Shown here: positions 18,067-22,375 of the stretch, one piece after another
How the letters are laid out: each line of letters begins with the position of its first letter
How positions within the stretch are numbered: the first letter of the stretch is position 1
Source: Parastagonospora avenae f. sp. tritici 18332-5
Taxonomy: Eukaryota > Ascomycota > Dothideomycetes > Pleosporales > Phaeosphaeriaceae
Length of the DNA stretch: 22,375 nucleotides
Direction: 5' to 3'
Assembly (NCBI GenBank): GCA_022559985.1
Contig: JAFJTR010000174.1
Coordinates: forward strand, 1-22,375
Made by a program: the position numbers and the translations under genes
The notes under the pieces: generated by a model
What the model saw: only the letters and a program-made list of their open reading frames with translations
Databases searched by the model: none
Told to the model about the DNA's origin: nothing

Positions 18067-19376
18067 AGCGGATATCCTTGATTGCTTGCAACAAATGCCG
18101 CTTTCATTATGCTCTCGTCCAGTCTTGAGATTTCGCGCCCATCTAGTCACCCGGAGGCTGATTCCGGTGTATATGATGTTTTGATGTGAGGAGTGATCGA
18201 TCGGGAGGCCGTCGTGGTAACGCGGGGTCGCTTGGATTCGTGTATGTTCTCCTGCACAAGCTTTTGTAAGCTTAGGTTATTTTTAAGTTTGTACTATACT
18301 AGTTTTGTGATGCCTTAGTTTGGTTTGAACCATTCCGGCGGTTGTCTATTCACATAGTAGCAGTCGGCTATGCTGTGGAGCTGTTCACAAGCAGGACATA
18401 TGCCCCCAGCTGAAGCTGCACCCCTCTCTGTGGATTGCCTGTTCTTCCGCTTGTTAGACGGCTTCGAGTTTCCTCTGCCTTAGTTGTTGTTTGTGGATGG
18501 CGCTCTTATCTCAACACTAGAGGCGTCCCTCTGTGCGGCCGAGTCGGATTCACCGCACGCCACGCATGAAGCCTCTACTACCGAGAATGCACCTTTCGGC
18601 TTTCCTCTTGATGGATTGTGGAGGCTTATATGGTCGCGGAAGAGTTTCATTATCCTTTTCCTGTTGATGGCTTTCTTGTCGTATCCTAGCCCATGGAACG
18701 CTGCAGTCCAGGATAATGCCACTTTCGACACTGAGCCCAGGAAATCGTCTATCACGGCTTGTGTTTGCATAACCTCGGCTACCTTAAGGGTCTCAGCTCG
18801 AGTTGCAGCCTGATCGTATTCACTCAGCCACGCCTCCTAGTTTGCGGGTGTGCGCATTGGCTTGAGTGCGGCGTGGTATCTTTCTCGTACTCGCGCCCTT
18901 TCCTCGTCCACGTCCACTCTAACATTGTCTTGAAGGGCGGTTATCCATTCGCGTAATGTTCTATTCTTAGAGCAATAACTTAGTTGTAAATGCAGGGTTA
19001 CTGTTGTAAGGATATATTCAACTGTCCTAGAGACCTTGTTTCTCTCCTCTTAATAGTCCCTCTTAAGTATCTTGTATAATTTGAGGCGAAGCTTGTAGTC
19101 TTCACGATCTTCTTTGTATGACTCTCGTCCTTTCTTAGAGAGGTCTGATATTCGCATTGGTATCGTCGGGGTTTCGATCGGTTCTTGGGCTATCGCGCGT
19201 GTGTTGCCTCGTCCGGCCCGGATTGTATGGGATAATGCTGATGATGCGTCGCTTGCGCTCGCTATTGGCTCGAATTGGGAGATGTCTGGAGGCAGAGGAA
19301 CAGTCGGTCGGATAAGAGGTTGCTGCACTCCTTCCGGGTCTGCTAGGGACCAGATGCCTTGCGATTAGCATTTCAT
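18067..19376 (-). pseudogene. Ty1/copia gag relic
   Basis: The gag frame opens at ATG 19376 with a stop already at codon 4. Readable blocks follow: residues about 18-110 (QQPLIRPTVPLPPD to KLRLKLYKILKRDY), then EYILTTVTLHLQLSYC, REWITALQDNVRVD, RYHAALKPMRTPAN, a 96-codon open segment (18480-18770) and a CCHC-type zinc knuckle C-x2-C-x3-H-x4-C at 18360-18398 (CPACEQLHSIADC). All lie in the same frame as the protease and integrase, as in copia elements, which make one Gag-Pol polyprotein. Stops are TAA, TAG and TGA at places where CAA, CAG, TGG or CGA would fit. Confidence 0.82.
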
Positions 19377-19411
19377 TTTAAGTTAACGGTACCATGGGAT
19401 CCAGTTCCCTG

Positions 19412-19676
19412 TGTCTAACAGGATAATTGTCGCATCTCTTTAGTTCTAGTTTAATGACATAGTTAATAGCTTCGTAGAGGCAGTGAGACTCTTAATTGTT
19501 AGATAAAATAAGATGTTAGATAGAATTAATAGTTGTTAATTATTGCGTGTCTTGTGTTCTGTCTGCTTTCTAAGAGGTGCGCACAGCGTCTTATTCGCGT
19601 TCGGTGGGGGCCCCTGCGCCTTTCTTGGCAGGTTGATTGCCTAACCCATTGCTCCGACGCCTTCTATCTGACAACA
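19412..19676 (-). mobile_element. Candidate 5' LTR of the minus-strand copia relic
   Basis: On the minus strand this interval begins TGTTGTCAGATAG and ends CTGTTAGACA, and it lies just upstream of the gag start, where the 5' LTR should be. It contains a 36-bp block that recurs in the opposite orientation in the plus-strand LTR (20128-20163). The exact ends are uncertain because no second LTR of this element is in the window, and no primer-binding site is obvious. Confidence 0.45.
19469..19504 (-). repeat. 36-bp block shared by two copia LTRs, minus copy
   Basis: The minus strand here matches the plus strand at 20128-20163 at 34 of 36 positions by my count; both differences are C/T. It links the two copia relics as related elements in opposite orientation. 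Confidence 0.8.
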
Positions 19677-19852
19677 CTAATTAGTAGTTAATAAAACCAC
19701 AGATCAGCAAGATATACTGCGTGCAGAGAGGTAGCCTACCCAGGTCTTACCTCTGGTAAAGAAGCGGCTCGATCGGCACTACCTGACCTACCAAGGCCTA
19801 GGTATCACCGACCAAGCGCGAAGTACAGATCCGCCTGGCAGTACTATCCTAC
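19677..19852. other. Spacer between two copia relics, nothing recognised
   Basis: 176 bp between the candidate LTRs of the two head-to-head relics. It has no open frame with recognisable motifs. It may be older transposon debris. Confidence 0.4.
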
Positions 19853-20199
19853 TGTAACGGGCTGAGCCCTGGATCACATGACTAGGCTGCTAGCCTAGTT
19901 GCTTCCTTCCCTTCTATCTGTCAGATATGTCGCGTATTAGAGGACTAGTTGCTGTCAGATAGCTGGTGTTGCGCGTTATCATCTTCACGACTAGGAATAG
20001 TTAAGTAATACAAAGCTCGGGTGTGACACTACAAATAAAAACTAGAACACGTAGCAGAATACAAGACGAGAGGACAATTAATTAAGTTATTATACTTTAA
20101 CCTAAGTCTATCTACTAAACCTATTTAATCTAATAATTAAGAGTCTTACTGCCTCTACGAAGCGAAATTATAACGCACTAACACCTACGAGACCTGACA
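19853..20199 (+). mobile_element. Candidate 5' LTR of the plus-strand copia relic
   Basis: It begins TGTAACGGGCTGAGCCCT, similar to the start of the solo LTR at 16240 (TGTAAGAGGCTGAAGCCCT), and ends near ACCTGACA just before the gag relic. It shares the 36-bp block at 20128-20163 with the minus-strand LTR. The right border is tentative. TAA and CTAG are frequent, as in RIP-affected DNA. Confidence 0.5.
20128..20163 (+). repeat. 36-bp block shared by two copia LTRs, plus copy
   Basis: Counterpart of 19469-19504 in the opposite orientation. It reads TTACTGCC where the other copy reads TCACTGCC, and CTAATAATT where the other reads CTAACAATT: transitions only. Confidence 0.8.
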
Positions 20200-21599
20200 G
20201 TTACTCTGCAGGATTAAACTGACTACACTAGATAGATTGCGCAGCTGCAAGCGCGCTGCCTTGTGCATAATATATAGGACAAGATTAGCCTAGACTTAGT
20301 AGAGCTGTTGCTAAACAAACTAGTGCTAATAAGAGCACCTATAATTGCTGACTATACACTAGCAGCAAACGTGAATATACTAATGCGACAGTCTAACCTG
20401 TTAACAACAGGACAGAAGGCACTTAAGAAAGACCTAGAGTACTATAAGATACTTATTAAACAATACAAAGGAGATTGCTACGAGTTTAAGAAGGAATAAT
20501 TAAGCCTCTAACAAATCGTCGCGTTTATCTAGTTAACCGTCTCCCTATATCTACTCTAAACGTGCTGCCTACTAAAGCAACTACTACGCTAGTAAATTAC
20601 TAATCTAAAATTAATAGTTAGTGTTAACGAATAAATTAAACAAGAACGAGCCTGCAATTACTACTAAGCTTCCCTTAAGCTAATAAGGAGCGCAATAAAT
20701 TAGGACACCTAGTTGTCTAAATATAACTAAGCAGCAACTAAAGCAGAAACGTATAAGGTTACTAAGTTAACACAAATTAACGCAATTATAAAAGACTTCC
20801 TGCATGCTATAAATAAAGTTGCGCTAATATAGTCTATAAACTTTTAAGATAATAGTAGATTAATAGCTAGTATAACTAGAAAAGAGATAATAAAACGTTT
20901 CTAAGAATATATAGTTGCAAATTATCCTCTTAGAACAGGGAAACATAAGGCTGCATACGCAGTTAATAACGCATTATTTCTTGCTAGTAGTGAATCTAAC
21001 TAGAGCACTAAAGGGGACGCCTAATATGCTGAAAGCGCGCTATCTAAGAACTAGGGAAGACCTCGTTAACAACGACTAACTAGTAAGAACAATGCCAGGT
21101 TAAAGCGGCCATTAGAACATAAGCCTGCTAAAGCTAAAGGCACAAAATGCCCTGCTTGCTCACAGCGCCACAGACTAAAGGATTGCTACTATTTAAATCC
21201 TAACTAAGCTCTAGACTAGTAGAAACCTAATAAAGCTATAACAGAGCTTATTAAATATAAACGTAAGCATAATACTGCGTTTCTAGGCATATTGCAAGGG
21301 CAAAGCTGACTGCGGTCCAATACGCCTACAGTGACGAAACAGTCCCACACACTAACCCTAGAGACAATTGAGAGAGAATGACTTAAAGGCTGGCAAATCA
21401 CGATTATCGCCGCTACCTTTATTGCTGCATTATTCTGCGCGTCCTTTAGCAACTATCTGCTTAAGTTCTTATTTATCCTTAACTCTAGCTCAACATGCTA
21501 TATTATAAACAATCCTAATCGCATACGCAACTTCTAACTGCCTTTATACAGAGACTTTATATAGGCTAGTAACACGATGATATAGATTAAGGGATACAG
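20200..21599 (+). pseudogene. Ty1/copia gag-protease relic
   Basis: One frame, without net indels, is readable from about 20,300 to 21,590. It aligns by eye with the minus-strand gag: KKDLEYYKILIKQYKGD matches KEDREDYKLRLKLYKILKRD, then RSAIN and AATKAETYKVTKL match the RTPAN and AATRAETLKVAEV blocks. A zinc knuckle CPACSQRHRLKDCYY (C-x2-C-x3-H-x4-C) is at 21148-21189. The protease motif follows at 21469-21501 with Asn-Ser-Ser (21481-21489) in place of Asp-Ser-Gly. Both changes need G-to-A. There are many stops, and only one segment (20308-20499) stays open for more than 60 codons. The relic stops at about 21,599, where another LTR-like sequence begins; integrase and reverse transcriptase are missing. 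Confidence 0.82.
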
Positions 21600-21908
21600 T
21601 GTAACGACGCAGGCAAGACAAGAGATCCGAACTCGGTGTGGTCTCACTCAGAGGCATATGGGAGTGCGTGGGAGAACCGTAACCTAAGATTAATTAACAC
21701 CTATAGGTCTTGTACGAAAGGATTGCAGAAAACTGCCTATGTACATCTAGGGAACAGCAAGCTTAAATACATAAAGGCTAGGGAGAGCTAAGTTAGAACT
21801 AAGTTAGGCTTAGGTCCGAATCGTGTCTAGGGTAATCCGGGGTAATATCGCTATAACGAGGGAGGATATAAGTAACTAAGTCCAGTACTAGTAGGTAACC
21901 TTGTTACA
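21600..21908. mobile_element. Candidate LTR with TGTAAC...GTTACA ends
   Basis: 309 bp that starts TGTAACGACG, right where the copia protease sequence stops, and ends CTTGTTACA, giving a TGTAAC/GTTACA inverted end. On the minus strand it is preceded by a purine run (GGGAGGGAGGTAG, 21909-21921), which would suit a polypurine tract, so it may be the 3' LTR of a minus-strand Ty3/gypsy-like element. No target duplication can be tested because the other end is outside or lost. An alternative LTR reading is 21902-22249 (TGTTA...TAACA), with a TATAAA near 22,109. Confidence 0.4.
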
Positions 21909-22249
21909 CTACCTCCCTCCCTAGGAAACAAATGTCCCTATTTGTTTAAGGTTATTTAGTAAAGTTATCCTTTAAATTAATATAAGTCTGTATCTAGTCA
22001 GATACAATAAGGGGTTAGTAGGAGGATAAGGTTAAGGTAACTGCGACAGAGTTAAAGTGAATGCGAGATTAAATGTTAAGGTAAATGCTAAAGTCTAAGT
22101 GTCCTAAGGGTATAAAGACGCTCATGTTTGCCGACATCTTTTCTACCTTAAGTCTCTTCCTTCTCTTCTTATCCTTTACTACACACGTACGTTTCTTTAT
22201 TTAGATAAGTTGCAGCAACTAACTCTGTATAGACATAAAACACATAACA
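21909..22249. other. AT-rich transposon debris, no gene
   Basis: AT-rich sequence with many TAA/TAG triplets and no readable protein. A GGTATAAAG sequence near 22,109 followed by pyrimidine-rich DNA looks like the U3/R part of an LTR. It ends in ACATAACA, after which composition changes sharply. Confidence 0.4.
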
Positions 22250-22375
22250 TGCCTATACGCTGTCCTGTCGGGGCGATACCGGCGGCGCACCGGGTCATGT
22301 GCCTTCGGGCGATCAAGTCTATGGCGAGAGGTCGTATTGTCGATCATGAGTTCACTTCGCGAGGTTCCAAGAAGT
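22250..22375. other. GC-rich, unique-looking DNA at the right edge
   Basis: The final 126 bases are GC-rich and lack the TA-rich look of the preceding 2 kb. They are probably unique host DNA or an undamaged sequence beyond the transposon block. The stretch is too short to identify any gene. Confidence 0.4.

Noticed and set aside
21216..21452. 78-codon minus-strand frame in the plus copia relic
   Set aside because: It is antisense to the gag-protease relic and has no motif.
1..22375. CRISPR arrays, rRNA or tRNA genes
   Set aside because: No regularly spaced repeats, rRNA-like blocks or tRNA A/B-box pairs with a cloverleaf were seen by eye; a covariance-model scan would be the proper test.

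Overview
The window looks like nuclear DNA of a filamentous ascomycete, most likely a dothideomycete of the Pleosporales type. This rests on short introns (about 50 to 130 nt) with CTRAC branch points, on the gene families present, and on transposons decayed by C-to-T and G-to-A transitions, as expected from repeat-induced point mutation (RIP). The species cannot be named from the sequence alone.

Bases 1 to about 14,800 are a gene-dense, largely unique block of eight protein genes: a C2H2 zinc-finger protein (+, three exons), the plasma-membrane scaffold EFR3 (-, single exon), a probably mitochondrial protein of uncertain function (-), ribosomal protein eS7 (+, four exons, first intron GC-AG), a glutathione S-transferase (-, two exons), a CCCH zinc-finger protein with a possible NYN/PIN-like N-terminal domain (+, six exons), an HD-domain phosphohydrolase (-) with an in-frame stop before its conserved C-terminus, and a four-helix MARVEL-type membrane protein (-, two exons). 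The genes are housekeeping or general-purpose and do not form an obvious cluster. Two pairs are divergent and share upstream DNA: mitochondrial protein/eS7 (186 bp) and GST/CCCH protein (645 bp).

Bases from about 15,200 to 22,250 are a transposon graveyard. It starts with a pogo/Fot1-like DNA transposon whose transposase carries RIP-type stops and is split by a 223-bp solo LTR with a 5-bp target duplication. Next come two related Ty1/copia relics placed head to head: one on the minus strand (gag, protease, integrase; about 16,740 to 19,376) and one on the plus strand (LTR, gag, protease; about 19,853 to 21,599). Candidate LTR sequence of another element follows. Each of the three coding relics keeps a single reading frame over its whole length and is broken only by stop codons, so damage is by point mutation rather than indels. 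The last 125 bases return to GC-rich DNA that looks unique.

I see no CRISPR array, rRNA or tRNA gene. The points most worth checking are the GC-AG intron in the eS7 gene, the internal TAA in the HD-domain gene, the NYN-like plus CCCH architecture, and the nested, RIP-damaged transposon structure.
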